Assembly: GCA_030603745.1 (NCBI GenBank)
Contig: JAUVXE010000004.1
Location: 62,001 to 126,000, forward strand
Source of the DNA: Coriobacteriia bacterium
GTDB taxonomy: Bacteria; Actinomycetota; Coriobacteriia; Anaerosomatales; SLCP01
DNA: 64,000 nucleotides
Direction of reading: 5' to 3'
The notes beneath the pieces were generated by a model. The model had not been told where the DNA came from and did no database searches. It saw nothing but the letters and a program-made list of their open reading frames with translations. Positions 18,173-27,697 of this stretch are shown here, in pieces. Each line of letters starts with the position of its first letter. Position 1 is the first letter of the stretch. A program made the position numbers and the translations under genes.

Positions 18173-19003
18173 GTGCGCCCTCGCCTCGGCCATATCCAGT
18201 TCCTGAACTGCCTGCCGCTCTACTACGGGCTCGTCAAGAACGACGTGCTCCTCGACGTCGACCTCGTGAAGGCGGCGCCCCGGGACCTCGCCGGGCGCAT
18301 CCTCGAGGGCGAGCTCGACATCGCGCCGATCCCGGCGATCGAGTACGCCCGCCACGCCGAGGAGTTCGTGCTCCTGCCCGACATCGCCATCTCGAGCTTC
18401 GGCGAGGTGCAGTCGATCCTGCTGCTCTCGAAGTGTCCCGCCGGGGAGCTCGGCGGCGCGACCGTCGCGCTCACCGATACCTCGCGCACCTCGCAGGTGC
18501 TCGCCCGCATCCTGCTCGCCCGCCGTTGGGGAGCGGACGCCAGCTACGTGGAGATGCCCTCCGACCTGCCGTCGATGATGCGCGAGGCCGAGGCGGCGCT
18601 GCTCATCGGCGACGACGCGCTGCGCGCCTACTGGCACCCGCCCGAGGGCCTTGCCGCCTACGACCTCGGCAGCGAGTGGAGCGAGTGGACCGGCCTGCCG
18701 ATGGTCTACGCCGTATGGGCGGTGCGCCGCGCCTTCGCCGAGGAGCGCCCCGACGCGGTCGCCCACGTCGCCGCCGCCCTCTCCGGATCGCTCGCCTACT
18801 GTCGCGCCCACCTCGACGACATCAGCGAGTACGCCGCCCGCTGGGAGCCTTTCCCGGCCGAGCGGTTCCGCTCCTACTTCGACGCGCTGCAGTTCCGCTT
18901 CGGGCCCGGCTACCGCGAGGGGCTCGCCCGCTACCTCGCCGAGGCGCACGCGATCGGCCAGCTTCCGGCCGTGCCCGAGATCGCCGTCTTCGGGGAGGCG
19001 TAG
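18173..19003 (+). CDS. mqnA: chorismate dehydratase MqnA
   Basis: Dehydrates chorismate to 3-[(1-carboxyvinyl)oxy]benzoate, the first committed step of the futalosine pathway. The 276-residue periplasmic-binding-protein-like enzyme starts at a GTG and opens with GHIQFLNCLPLYYGL, the typical MqnA N-terminus (MqnD instead begins around SPCPNDTF). It also has DIAPIPAIEYARH and ALTDTSRTSQVLARILL. The TAG stop shares its G with the GTG start of mqnC. mqnD, needed later in the pathway, is not in the window. Confidence 0.93.
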   Translation: MRPRLGHIQFLNCLPLYYGLVKNDVLLDVDLVKAAPRDLAGRILEGELDIAPIPAIEYARHAEEFVLLPDIAISSFGEVQSILLLSKCPAGELGGATVALTDTSRTSQVLARILLARRWGADASYVEMPSDLPSMMREAEAALLIGDDALRAYWHPPEGLAAYDLGSEWSEWTGLPMVYAVWAVRRAFAEERPDAVAHVAAALSGSLAYCRAHLDDISEYAARWEPFPAERFRSYFDALQFRFGPGYREGLARYLAEAHAIGQLPAVPEIAVFGEA

Positions 19004-20118
19004 TGTCGTCACGCGACATCCTCGGCCCCGTCTCGGCCGGCGCGCGCCGTCTCGGCGACGACGAGGCGGTCCACCTCGTCCGCGAAGGTGACCTCCTCGA
19101 GCTCGCCGCCGCCGCCGACGCCATGCGCAGGCGCCTGGTGCCCGGGGACGAGGTCACGTTCATCGTCGACCGCAACGTGAACTACACCAACGTCTGCGTC
19201 TCCGAGTGTCGCTTCTGCGCGTTCTTCGCGACCGCCGACTCGACCGCGGCGTACGTGCTCACGCGCGAGGAGCTGGCGGCCAAGGTCTCCGAGACGCTCG
19301 ATCTCGAGGGCACGGCGATCCTGCTGCAGGGCGGGATGCATCCGGACCTCGGCCTCGACTGGTACGAGGGCATGCTGCGCGACATCAAGGCGGACCACCC
19401 CGAGATCCACGTACACGGGTTCGGCCCGCCCGAGGTCGTGCACATCGCCCGGGTCTCCGGCGTCTCCACCACCGAGGTCCTCGGCCGGCTCCGGGCGGCG
19501 GGCCTCGACTCGCTGCCGGGCGGGGGCGCAGAGATCCTCGTCGACCGCGTACGCGGGCACGTCTCGCCCAAGAAGGCCACGAGCGACCAGTGGCTCGACG
19601 TGATGCGCGAGGCCCACCGGCTCGACATCTCGACCACCGCGACGATGATGTTCGGCGGGATCGAGCGGACCGAGGAGCGCGTCGAGCACCTGCGCCGGGT
19701 CCGCGAGGTCCAAGACGAGGCGGTCGCGGCCGGCCACGTGGGCTTTCGCGCCTTCATCCCGTGGAGCTTCCAGCCCGGTAACACCGCGCTCGCCGAGGAC
19801 GAGTACGCCACGCGAGGCACCGTGCTCGAGACCGCCAGCGGATGGGACTACCTGCGCACGCTGGCGGTCTCCCGCCTCTACCTCGACAACGTGCGCAACA
19901 TCCAGGCGAGCTGGGTCACCCAGGGAGCGAAGATCGGCCAGGTCGCGCTCGCCTTCGGCGCGAACGACATGGGCTCCACGATGATCGAGGAGAACGTGGT
20001 CGCGGCGGCGGGGACCCGCTTCATGCTCGCCCGCGACGAGCTCGTACGGCTGATCGCCGATGCCGGCTACACGCCCGTGCAGCGCGACACGCTCTACCGG
20101 GAGGTCCGCAGGTTCTGA
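19003..20118 (+). CDS. mqnC: cyclic dehypoxanthinyl futalosine synthase MqnC
   Basis: Radical SAM enzyme that cyclises dehypoxanthine futalosine, an intermediate in menaquinone synthesis. The 371-residue protein has the motif CVSECRFCAFF (about 65-75), QGGMHPDLGLDWYE, PGGGAEILVDRVR, and FIPWSFQPGNTAL with NIQASWVTQGAKIGQVALAFGANDMGSTMIEENV, matching MqnC. The GTG start at 19003 overlaps the mqnA stop by one base. It acts after removal of the purine base, a step probably assigned here to the next gene. Confidence 0.94.
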   Translation: MSSRDILGPVSAGARRLGDDEAVHLVREGDLLELAAAADAMRRRLVPGDEVTFIVDRNVNYTNVCVSECRFCAFFATADSTAAYVLTREELAAKVSETLDLEGTAILLQGGMHPDLGLDWYEGMLRDIKADHPEIHVHGFGPPEVVHIARVSGVSTTEVLGRLRAAGLDSLPGGGAEILVDRVRGHVSPKKATSDQWLDVMREAHRLDISTTATMMFGGIERTEERVEHLRRVREVQDEAVAAGHVGFRAFIPWSFQPGNTALAEDEYATRGTVLETASGWDYLRTLAVSRLYLDNVRNIQASWVTQGAKIGQVALAFGANDMGSTMIEENVVAAAGTRFMLARDELVRLIADAGYTPVQRDTLYREVRRF

Positions 20119-20179
20119 CCGCTCGCGGTGGCGGAGCGCACCGCTCCTCGGGTACGCTGCAACCAGGAGGTGTCATCCC

Positions 20180-21022
20180 ATGTCTGACCAGCACGTTCCT
20201 CGCGCCGAATTCGGCATCTGCGGCGGCTCCGGCACGCTCTCCCTCGGCACGGCGGGCTCGCTGCCCGACGACCGGGTGACCGTGATCGCCGAGGGGCTCG
20301 TGTTCGAGACCCCCTTCGGCCGCTCCCCCGCCTTCACGCACATCCGCGTCGACGGCCCTCATGGCCCGCGTGACGCGCTCGCCGTGCGCATGCACGGCTG
20401 GCGGCGTGGCGTGAAGCGCGCCGACGCGAGCCTGCAGGTGTTCTGGGTCTTCCACGAGGCCGGAGTCCGCAAGGTGCTCGCCGACGGCGGCGTGGGCTCG
20501 CTCAACCACCTCCTCGACCCGCGCGACGTGGTCATCCCGAACGACTTCATCGACCTCAGCATGAAGCAGGACATCTACGTCCGCGGCGACCACCTGCTGA
20601 TCATGCGACAGCCCGTCTGCCCCGACCTCGCCGGCCATCTGCACGCATCGGCGAGCGGCCCGTTCGGCCGGGTGTTCCGGCGGGCGAACTACCTCGTGAC
20701 CGACGGCCCGCGTTTCGAGAGCGTCGCCGAGATCGACTACATGAAGCGTCTCGGCGGGGACGTCATCGGCCAGTCGCTCTCGCCCGAGGTCTTCCTCGCG
20801 CGCGACATCGGCGCGTGCTTCGCCGGCATCTACATCGTGGTCAACTACGCCGAGGGCGTGGTTCGCGAGTGGGAGCACGCCGAGCTCAAGGCGATCTTCT
20901 TCGAGGAGTCCGCCGAGGTCGCCCGCTGCGTGATCGACGCCGTGAGCAACGCCGACCTGGGCGCCGGGTGCGGCTGCATGGACCTGCGCAAGCCGAGTCT
21001 CCTCGGCCTGCCGGAGGAGTAG
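20180..21022 (+). CDS. purine nucleoside phosphorylase/MTAP-family protein in the futalosine cluster
   Basis: A 280-residue protein of the 5'-methylthioadenosine/purine nucleoside phosphorylase family. The phosphate-loop-like GICGGSGTLS is at about 12-21. Other landmarks are LADGGVGSLNHLLDPRDVVIPNDFIDLS, a PVCPDL segment, and GPRFESVAEIDYMKRLGGDVIGQSLSPEVFLAR, corresponding to the purine-site and catalytic region of MTAPs. It lies between mqnC and mqnX, where MqnB-type futalosine hydrolase or MTAN would be expected, so it may remove the purine from (amino)futalosine by phosphorolysis. That role is inference. Start is ATG with an AGGAGG ribosome site. Confidence 0.75.
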   Translation: MSDQHVPRAEFGICGGSGTLSLGTAGSLPDDRVTVIAEGLVFETPFGRSPAFTHIRVDGPHGPRDALAVRMHGWRRGVKRADASLQVFWVFHEAGVRKVLADGGVGSLNHLLDPRDVVIPNDFIDLSMKQDIYVRGDHLLIMRQPVCPDLAGHLHASASGPFGRVFRRANYLVTDGPRFESVAEIDYMKRLGGDVIGQSLSPEVFLARDIGACFAGIYIVVNYAEGVVREWEHAELKAIFFEESAEVARCVIDAVSNADLGAGCGCMDLRKPSLLGLPEE

Positions 21023-21023
21023 C

Positions 21024-22319
21024 ATGCTCGTCCGCGCGGACTGGGTCGTCCCCGTCGCCGCTCCCCCCGTGCGCGACGGCGCCGTCGCCCTCAGGGGGAA
21101 CCTCATCTGCGCGGTGGGGCCGTTCGACCGCCTCGCCGAGGAGTACCCGGCCGAGCCCGTCACGCACCACCCGGGCTGCGTGCTCATGCCGGGCCTGGTG
21201 AACGCCCACACGCATCTCGCGCTCACCGCGCTGCACGAGGTCGTCCCCTCGGCGCCCTTCCCCGAGTGGCTCGCTCTCGTGGTGCGCGCGATGCGCGCGC
21301 TCGGCCCCGACGACCTCGCGGCGTCGACCGTCCTCGGCGCCCACCGCGCCATGGCCTCGGGCACCACCGTCGTCGGCGAGATCGCCTACGGACCGGAGTC
21401 GCCCGCCATCGCCGCCGACACCGGCCTCGGCGGCGCGTTCTTCTGGGAGGTCCTCGGCCTCGCCCCCGAAGAGCTCCCCGACCGGCTCGCGGAGCTCGAG
21501 TACCCCGCGGACCCGGCGCGCATCCAGGGGCGCCGCCAGCGCTACGGGCTCTCGCCCCACGCCCCGTACACCTCCGGGCCCGACCTGCTTCGCGAGGTGC
21601 GCCGCCGCACCCGTGCCGAGGGGACCGGGCTCGCTCTCCACGTCGCGGAGTCGCCTGCCGAGACCGAGCTGCTGCGCGCCGGGACCGGGCCGCTCGCGGA
21701 GGTGGCCGCCCGCTCCGCCCACGGGTTCGCCGCGCCCGGCACCACCCCCGTTCGCTACCTCTCCGACCTCGGCGTGCTCGACGGCGCGCTCGCGGTCCAC
21801 TGCGCCGAACTGCTGCCGGTCGACATCCCGGTGCTCGCCTCGCGCGCGGCCGCGGTCGTGCTCTGCCCGCGCTCCAACGCCTACCTGCACGTCGGTCCCG
21901 CGCCGGTCAAGCGGCTCGCCGCCAGCGGGGTCACCCTCGCGCTCGGCACCGACTCGCTCGCAAGCAACGCCGACCTCGACCTCTTCGCCGAGGCCCGCGC
22001 GCTGACCCGGGTCGCGCCCTCGCTCTCGGCCGAGCGGCTCATCCGCATGATGACCGCCGAGGGCGCCCGTGCGCTCGGCCTCGAATCGTCCTTCGGGACC
22101 CTCGAGCCGGGCAGACAGGCGGACCTGGCCGTCTACCGCGTCGACGGTGGCGAGGACCCCTACGCGGCCCTTCTCGAGCGTGCCGGCCGCTCCACGGTCG
22201 AGGCGGTCATGGCCGCAGGCCTGTGGCGCGTACTCGGGGGGCAGGCGACCTTCCCCTCGCGCTTCGCCGAGACGGCCGCCCGCCACGCGGCCCTGCGCGC
22301 CACGCTCGCCATCCAGTAG
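21024..22319 (+). CDS. mqnX: amidohydrolase, probable aminodeoxyfutalosine deaminase MqnX
   Basis: Metal-dependent TIM-barrel deaminase of the TrzN/SAH-deaminase type. The 431-residue protein has the metal-binding NAHTHLAL at about 60-67, LHVAESPAE, VHCAELLP and the LGTDSLASNADLDLF loop with the conserved Asp. In the futalosine cluster such enzymes deaminate aminofutalosine to futalosine. It starts 1 bp after the phosphorylase-like stop, so the two are probably cotranslated. An S-adenosylhomocysteine or methylthioadenosine deaminase role cannot be ruled out from sequence alone. Confidence 0.8.
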   Translation: MLVRADWVVPVAAPPVRDGAVALRGNLICAVGPFDRLAEEYPAEPVTHHPGCVLMPGLVNAHTHLALTALHEVVPSAPFPEWLALVVRAMRALGPDDLAASTVLGAHRAMASGTTVVGEIAYGPESPAIAADTGLGGAFFWEVLGLAPEELPDRLAELEYPADPARIQGRRQRYGLSPHAPYTSGPDLLREVRRRTRAEGTGLALHVAESPAETELLRAGTGPLAEVAARSAHGFAAPGTTPVRYLSDLGVLDGALAVHCAELLPVDIPVLASRAAAVVLCPRSNAYLHVGPAPVKRLAASGVTLALGTDSLASNADLDLFAEARALTRVAPSLSAERLIRMMTAEGARALGLESSFGTLEPGRQADLAVYRVDGGEDPYAALLERAGRSTVEAVMAAGLWRVLGGQATFPSRFAETAARHAALRATLAIQ

Positions 22320-22396
22320 CGCCGCCGGCCCGAATGCCAGCATCTTCGGCCGGCCTGGGCCGCAGGCCCCTGCGGCCCGCCGTCCCCGGACGCGAA

Positions 22397-22430
22397 GCGG
22401 CCCGGCCTCCCTTCACGGAAGCCGGGCCGC
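22397..22430. terminator. hairpin between convergent mqnX and livF
   Basis: Perfect 10-base arms GCGGCCCGGC (22397-22406) and GCCGGGCCGC (22421-22430) enclose a 14-base loop. It lies between the stop codons of the mqn operon (plus) and the liv operon (minus), so it could terminate both. No T-run follows on either strand, as is common in GC-rich genomes. Confidence 0.6.
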
Positions 22431-22478
22431 ACTCGATGATGTTCCGCTGGCCCGCTCGCAGGCCCGCTCCTCGGTTCG

Positions 22479-23186
22479 CTACACCTCGCCGAGGTAGGTC
22501 TTGCGGACCTGCTCGTTGCGGAGGAGCTCGGTGCCGCCGCCCTGCAGGACGACCGAGCCGGTCTCGAGCACATAGCCACGGTGGGCGACCTGGAGTGCCA
22601 TCGCGGCGTTCTGCTCCACGAGCAGGATCGTCGTCCCGGCCTCGTTCAGGCGCTTGATGGTCTCGAAGATGACGTCGACGATGACGGGCGCGAGGCCCAT
22701 CGACGGCTCGTCGAGCATGAGCAGCTTGGGCCGAGCCATCATGCCACGCGCGATCGCGAGCATCTGCTGCTCGCCGCCGGAGAGCGTCCCGCCCTTCTGG
22801 GCGAGCCGCTCGCGCAGGCGCGGGAAGAGGTCGAGCACCTTCTCGAGGTCCTCGGCGATCCCTTCCTTGTCGTTGCGCAGGAAGGCGCCCATGTCGAGGT
22901 TCTCGCGAACGCTCATCTGCGGGAAGATCCGTCGTCCCTCCGGCACCTGGATCACGTGCTTGGCGGTGACTGCGTGCGAGGGCATCCCCGAGATGGCCTC
23001 GCCGAGGAACTCGATGGAGCCGTGCAGCGGGGCCAGCTGGCCGGAGATGGTCTTGAGCGTCGTCGACTTGCCGGCGCCGTTCGCGCCGATGAGCGTGACG
23101 ATCTCGCCCTCCTGGACCTCGATGCTGATGCCCTTCAGGGCCTCGATCTTGCCGTAGAAGGTATGGATGTCGTTGACTTTCAGCAC
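22479..23186 (-). CDS. livF: branched-chain amino acid ABC transporter ATP-binding protein LivF
   Basis: Peripheral ATPase of a LIV-type importer. The 235-residue length is normal. Walker A GANGAGKST (about 33-41), LSGGEQQMLAIARGMM signature and Walker B LLMLDEPSMGLAP are all present, and the protein opens with the typical LivF MLKVNDIHTFYGKIEALKGISI. It is last in the minus-strand livK-livH-livM-livG-livF operon, 12 bp after livG. Confidence 0.96.
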   Translation of the reverse strand: MLKVNDIHTFYGKIEALKGISIEVQEGEIVTLIGANGAGKSTTLKTISGQLAPLHGSIEFLGEAISGMPSHAVTAKHVIQVPEGRRIFPQMSVRENLDMGAFLRNDKEGIAEDLEKVLDLFPRLRERLAQKGGTLSGGEQQMLAIARGMMARPKLLMLDEPSMGLAPVIVDVIFETIKRLNEAGTTILLVEQNAAMALQVAHRGYVLETGSVVLQGGGTELLRNEQVRKTYLGEV

Positions 23187-23198
23187 GTGTGTGCCCTC

Positions 23199-23981
<783 letters not shown>

Positions 23982-24007
23982 GTCGCGTCAGCGCCTTTCG
24001 TCCGCGA

Positions 24008-25225
24008 CTAGAGGATGTCGCTGTCGGTATTGTGCTTGTGCTCCGCTTCCCAGAGCTGCTGGTTCTCCTGCGCGAGGACCTTCTCGTCCACCGGGTGCAG
24101 CTCGCGCGCCCGACGCTTGGACGGCAGGATGCCCTGCGGCCTGATCGCCATCATGACGACCATCAGTCCACCGAAGATCAGGAAGCGGTAGTCGCCCACG
24201 AGCGAGGCCTGCTCGGCGGTGAGGATCCCGCTGAAGGCCGGGGAGGCCGCCATCGCCCGGATGACCTCGGGTGCCGCGGTGATGATGACCGCGCCGAGGA
24301 TCGTGCCGGGGATCGACCCCATGCCGCCGAGGACGACCATGCAGACCACGAGCACCGACTCCATGAAGTTGAAGGACTCGGGGCTGATGAACCCGACCCA
24401 GTAGGCGTACGTGTGTCCCGCGATACCGCCCCAGGCGGCACCGAGCGCGAACGCCCACAGCTTGGTGGTCAGGATGTTGACGCCGACCGACGCTGCGGCG
24501 ACCTCGTCCTCACGCATGGCGACCCACGCGCGACCGAGGCGCGAGTTGTCGAGGCGCGTGATCACGAGCACCGCGAAGAGCACGAGTGCGACGATGATGT
24601 AGTACCAGTACAGGTCCTTCGAGAAGATGAAGTTGCCCGAGGAGAGGTTCAGTCGCGCCCACTCCTGGCCGGCGACCGGGGCGACCCGCTGGCCGATGGC
24701 CGGAAGGCCCGACGCCCCGTTGGTGATGCCGCCGATGTTGTTCGTGATCGCGATTCGCACGATCTCGCCGAAGCCCAGCGTCACGATCGCGAGGTAGTCG
24801 CCGCGCAGGCGCAGCACCGGCCCGCCGATCATGATGCCCGCGACCGCCCCGGGCACGGCCGCGAACGGCAACAGCGCCCAGTACGACCAGTTCTCCGGTT
24901 TCTCGCCGAGGAACCCGAGGCCCATCAGGAGTTCCTGCATCAGGAAGCCGAGGTTCATGCCGGCGTACGCCCCGACCGCGTAGAACGCGATATAGCCGAG
25001 GTTCAGCAGACCGGCATACCCGACCACGATGTTCAGGCCGAGGGCGAGCAACACGTAGATGCCCACGAGCGCGAAGATGCGCACCATGAACGCGTTGCCC
25101 ACCGACTGGAAGTAGACGGGCATGAGCAACGTGAAGAGGGCGAGCACGACGTAGAACGCGATCTTGCCTGGCCGAGTCGAGAAGAAGCCCGTGACGCTCT
25201 GGATACCGTTCTTGATTGCAGTCAT
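24008..25225 (-). CDS. livM: branched-chain amino acid ABC transporter permease LivM
   Basis: A 405-residue inner-membrane permease with about ten hydrophobic segments. It shows LivM hallmarks: LGLNIVVGYAGLLNLGYIAFYAVGAYAG, RGDYLAIVTLGFGEIVRI, and AWVAMREDEVAAASVGVN (the ATPase-contacting loop). The C-terminal tail is charged. It starts 3 bp after the livH stop and is translationally coupled to it. Confidence 0.95.
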   Translation of the reverse strand: MTAIKNGIQSVTGFFSTRPGKIAFYVVLALFTLLMPVYFQSVGNAFMVRIFALVGIYVLLALGLNIVVGYAGLLNLGYIAFYAVGAYAGMNLGFLMQELLMGLGFLGEKPENWSYWALLPFAAVPGAVAGIMIGGPVLRLRGDYLAIVTLGFGEIVRIAITNNIGGITNGASGLPAIGQRVAPVAGQEWARLNLSSGNFIFSKDLYWYYIIVALVLFAVLVITRLDNSRLGRAWVAMREDEVAAASVGVNILTTKLWAFALGAAWGGIAGHTYAYWVGFISPESFNFMESVLVVCMVVLGGMGSIPGTILGAVIITAAPEVIRAMAASPAFSGILTAEQASLVGDYRFLIFGGLMVVMMAIRPQGILPSKRRARELHPVDEKVLAQENQQLWEAEHKHNTDSDIL

Positions 25226-25228
25226 GAG

Positions 25229-26158
25229 CTACACCTTCTCCGCGACGGACTCGCCCAGAAGTCCTCCGGGCTTGAAGATCAGCACGACGATGAGGATCGC
25301 GAAGGCGATGACGTCCTTGTACCCGGTGCTGATGTAGGCGGCCGCGAGCGACTCCAGGAGCCCGAGCAGGAACCCGCCGAGCATCGCGCCGCGGAGGTTA
25401 CCGATACCACCGATGACCGCCGCGGTGAACGACTTGATGCCGGGGATGAACCCCATGTTGTACTTGATGTTCCCGTAGTACATGCCGGAGAAGATACCGG
25501 CGGCGCCACCGAGCGCAGGACCGATGAAGAAGGTCAGCGCGATGACACGGTTGATGTCGACTCCCATGAGGCCGGCGGCGTCCCTGTCCTGTGACGTGGC
25601 GCGCATCGCCCGGCCGAGCCGCGTCCGCGACACGAAGGTGTCGAGGACGAGCATCAGGAGGATCGTAGTCACGATGATGAGGATCTGCATCGACGAGATG
25701 TTCGCGCCCGCGATGCGAAACGTCCTGACCTCGAAGAGGACCGGGAACGGGATCGAACGCGAGGAGATCCAGAGCAGTGCCGCGTTCTGAAGGAAGAGCG
25801 AGACACCGATCGCCGAGATGAGCGGCGCGAGCCGCGGCGCGTGGCGCAGCGGCCGGTATGCGAAGCGTTCGATGATCACGCCCAGGATACCGGTGACCAC
25901 CATCGCGATCAGGAAGGTCAGAACGTAGAGAAGCAGCAGCGCCGGCCCGCTCGAGGTGAAGAACTCGATGCGGGAGAGGCCCTGCAGGGTGAACAGGCCC
26001 ACGTAGGCTCCGAACATGAACATCTCCGCGTGGGCGAAGTTGATCATGAGGAGGATTCCGTAGACCAGCGTGTACCCGAGTGCCAGGAGGGCGTACATCC
26101 CCCCGAGCGTCAGGCCATTGACGAGCTGCTGGCCGATGATTCCGAATTCGACTGACAC
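25229..26158 (-). CDS. livH: branched-chain amino acid ABC transporter permease LivH
   Basis: A 309-residue permease with about eight hydrophobic segments. It begins with GQQLVNGLTLGGMYALLALGYTLVYGILLMINFAHAEMFMFGAY, the classic LivH N-terminus, and has the coupling loop GRAMRATSQDRDAAGLMGVDINRVI. It forms the transport channel with LivM. It is separated from livK by about 150 bp that contain a stable hairpin. Confidence 0.95.
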   Translation of the reverse strand: MSVEFGIIGQQLVNGLTLGGMYALLALGYTLVYGILLMINFAHAEMFMFGAYVGLFTLQGLSRIEFFTSSGPALLLLYVLTFLIAMVVTGILGVIIERFAYRPLRHAPRLAPLISAIGVSLFLQNAALLWISSRSIPFPVLFEVRTFRIAGANISSMQILIIVTTILLMLVLDTFVSRTRLGRAMRATSQDRDAAGLMGVDINRVIALTFFIGPALGGAAGIFSGMYYGNIKYNMGFIPGIKSFTAAVIGGIGNLRGAMLGGFLLGLLESLAAAYISTGYKDVIAFAILIVVLIFKPGGLLGESVAEKV

Positions 26159-26236
26159 GAGTGCTCCATCCGTGATTAGCGTGCGAGGCCCCGTCCGATA
26201 CCCGGGGACGGTGCCGCGGGTCCGTCAGTCACGCCA

Positions 26237-26270
26237 ATCCGGGTGGGACACGTGTGTGCCCCACCCGGAT
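26237..26270 (-). terminator. intercistronic hairpin between livK and livH
   Basis: Perfect 11-base arms ATCCGGGTGGG (26237-26247) and CCCACCCGGAT (26260-26270) lie in the 149-bp gap after the livK stop. A hairpin between a binding-protein gene and its permeases is often a partial terminator or mRNA stabiliser that lets the binding protein be made in excess. No T-run follows. Confidence 0.65.
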
Positions 26271-26307
26271 CGTGTCGTGACTACATCGGCCGTATGGTTC
26301 CCGTCAC

Positions 26308-27516
26308 CTAGTCGGTGTAGGAGATCCAGGCGCCGTCGCGGACGACGTACGGGGTGACGGCCTTGTTGGTGGTGTCGCCGTTCTCGTCGAAGGCGACCGC
26401 TCCGGTCACGCCCTCGAAATCGGTGGCAGCGACGGCCTCGATGATGGCCTGCTTGCCGGCGACGGTGGTGAGCTCGTCGACACCGAGGTCGGCAGCGACA
26501 GCCTTGATGGCCTCGATGATGACCATGGCGGCGTCGTAGCCGTAGGTGTCGTACGCCTCGATGGTCTCACCCGGGAAGCGCTCCTCGAACATGGCCTGGA
26601 ACTCCTGGCCCTTGGGCTGCTCGGAGAGGGGCAGGCCGATCGAGGTGGCGAAGTCGCCCTCGGCGTTCGCGGCACCAGCGATATCGACGAACTGCTGGGT
26701 GTAGAGGCCGTCGCCGCCCATCAACGGACCCTCGAAGCCGGCCTCCTTGGCCTGCTTGGAGATGAGCGCGCCCTCGGTGTACATGCCACCGAAGTAGATG
26801 AAGTCAGGCGAAGCGCCGTTGATCTTGGTGACCAGCGCGGTGAAGTCGACGTCCTTGACCTGGATCTTGTCGGTCGAGACGACCTCGCCACCCTTGGCCT
26901 CGAACGCGGCGGCGAACTCGGCCGCGAGGCCCTCGCCGTACGCGGTCGAGTCATCGATGACGGCGACCGACATCAGGCCGAGCTCATCGTAGGCGTACTC
27001 AGCCGCGAACGAGCCCTGGACGGTGTCGATGGTGCAGACGCGGAAGACGTTCTCGAAGCCCTGCAGCGTCAGCGCCGGGTTGGTCGACGCCGGAGAGACC
27101 TGCACGACGCCCGCCTGGTTGTAGACCTCAGAGGCGGGGATCGAGACGCCGGAGTTCAGGTGGCCGACGATGCCGACGACGGCGGAGTCGGAAACCATCT
27201 GGTTGGCGGCGTTGACGCCGGTACGCGGGTCAGCCGCGTCGTCGACGGCCAGCATCGAGAGGCTGATACCCAGCTCCTCGAGCTCAGGGGCCACTTCCTC
27301 GATCGCCAGCTGCGCACCGTTGCGGATACCCAGACCCAGTGCCGCGACGTCGCCGGTGAACGGCGAGCTGACACCGATCTTGACCTCGACGAGGTCGCCG
27401 GTGGCGCCATCGCCGTTGTCGGCGCCGTTGTCACCACCGCATGCGGTGACGACCATCGCCAGCATCGTCAGCATGGCGATGACGGCGAAGAGACGCTTGC
27501 TCTTAGCCACGCTCAT
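26308..27516 (-). CDS. livK: branched-chain amino acid ABC transporter substrate-binding lipoprotein LivK
   Basis: A 402-residue type I periplasmic-binding-fold lipoprotein. The signal peptide ends with lipobox VVTAC near residue 26, followed by a GGDNGADNGDG linker. The mature part has VKIGVSSPFTGDVAALGLGIRNGAQLAIEE, ASTNPALT and YAYDELGLMSVAVIDDSTAYGEGLA, as in LivJ/LivK proteins. It heads the liv operon. A small dyad GTGTG/CACAC (27539-27552) lies 20-35 bp upstream and may belong to its control region. Ligand specificity within hydrophobic amino acids is not readable. Confidence 0.94.
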   Translation of the reverse strand: MSVAKSKRLFAVIAMLTMLAMVVTACGGDNGADNGDGATGDLVEVKIGVSSPFTGDVAALGLGIRNGAQLAIEEVAPELEELGISLSMLAVDDAADPRTGVNAANQMVSDSAVVGIVGHLNSGVSIPASEVYNQAGVVQVSPASTNPALTLQGFENVFRVCTIDTVQGSFAAEYAYDELGLMSVAVIDDSTAYGEGLAAEFAAAFEAKGGEVVSTDKIQVKDVDFTALVTKINGASPDFIYFGGMYTEGALISKQAKEAGFEGPLMGGDGLYTQQFVDIAGAANAEGDFATSIGLPLSEQPKGQEFQAMFEERFPGETIEAYDTYGYDAAMVIIEAIKAVAADLGVDELTTVAGKQAIIEAVAATDFEGVTGAVAFDENGDTTNKAVTPYVVRDGAWISYTD

Positions 27517-27538
27517 CCCTTTCCTCCCATTCGCTCCC

Positions 27539-27552
27539 GTGTGTTACCACAC
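27539..27552. promoter_or_regulatory. short dyad upstream of livK
   Basis: GTGTG (27539-27543) and CACAC (27548-27552) form a perfect 5-bp inverted repeat with a 4-base spacer, just ahead of the livK ribosome site. It could be part of an operator. The match is short and could be chance. Confidence 0.25.
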
Positions 27553-27697
27553 TATTCTTTGCGCGCCGTGCTCGTGAGCATGGAGCGCGTTCTCCCCTAG
27601 CGAAGTATGCACCCCGCAGGATTGAAGGAGTGTATCAGAATGTCATTCTTCGCAACAAGAAACCGGAGGTTCGTAAGCGCACCACCGCTCGCGGTGT

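Noticed and set aside
18173-19003. MqnD instead of MqnA
   Set aside because: The N-terminus LGHIQFLNCLPLYYGL is the MqnA pattern; the MqnD opening around SPCPNDTF is absent.
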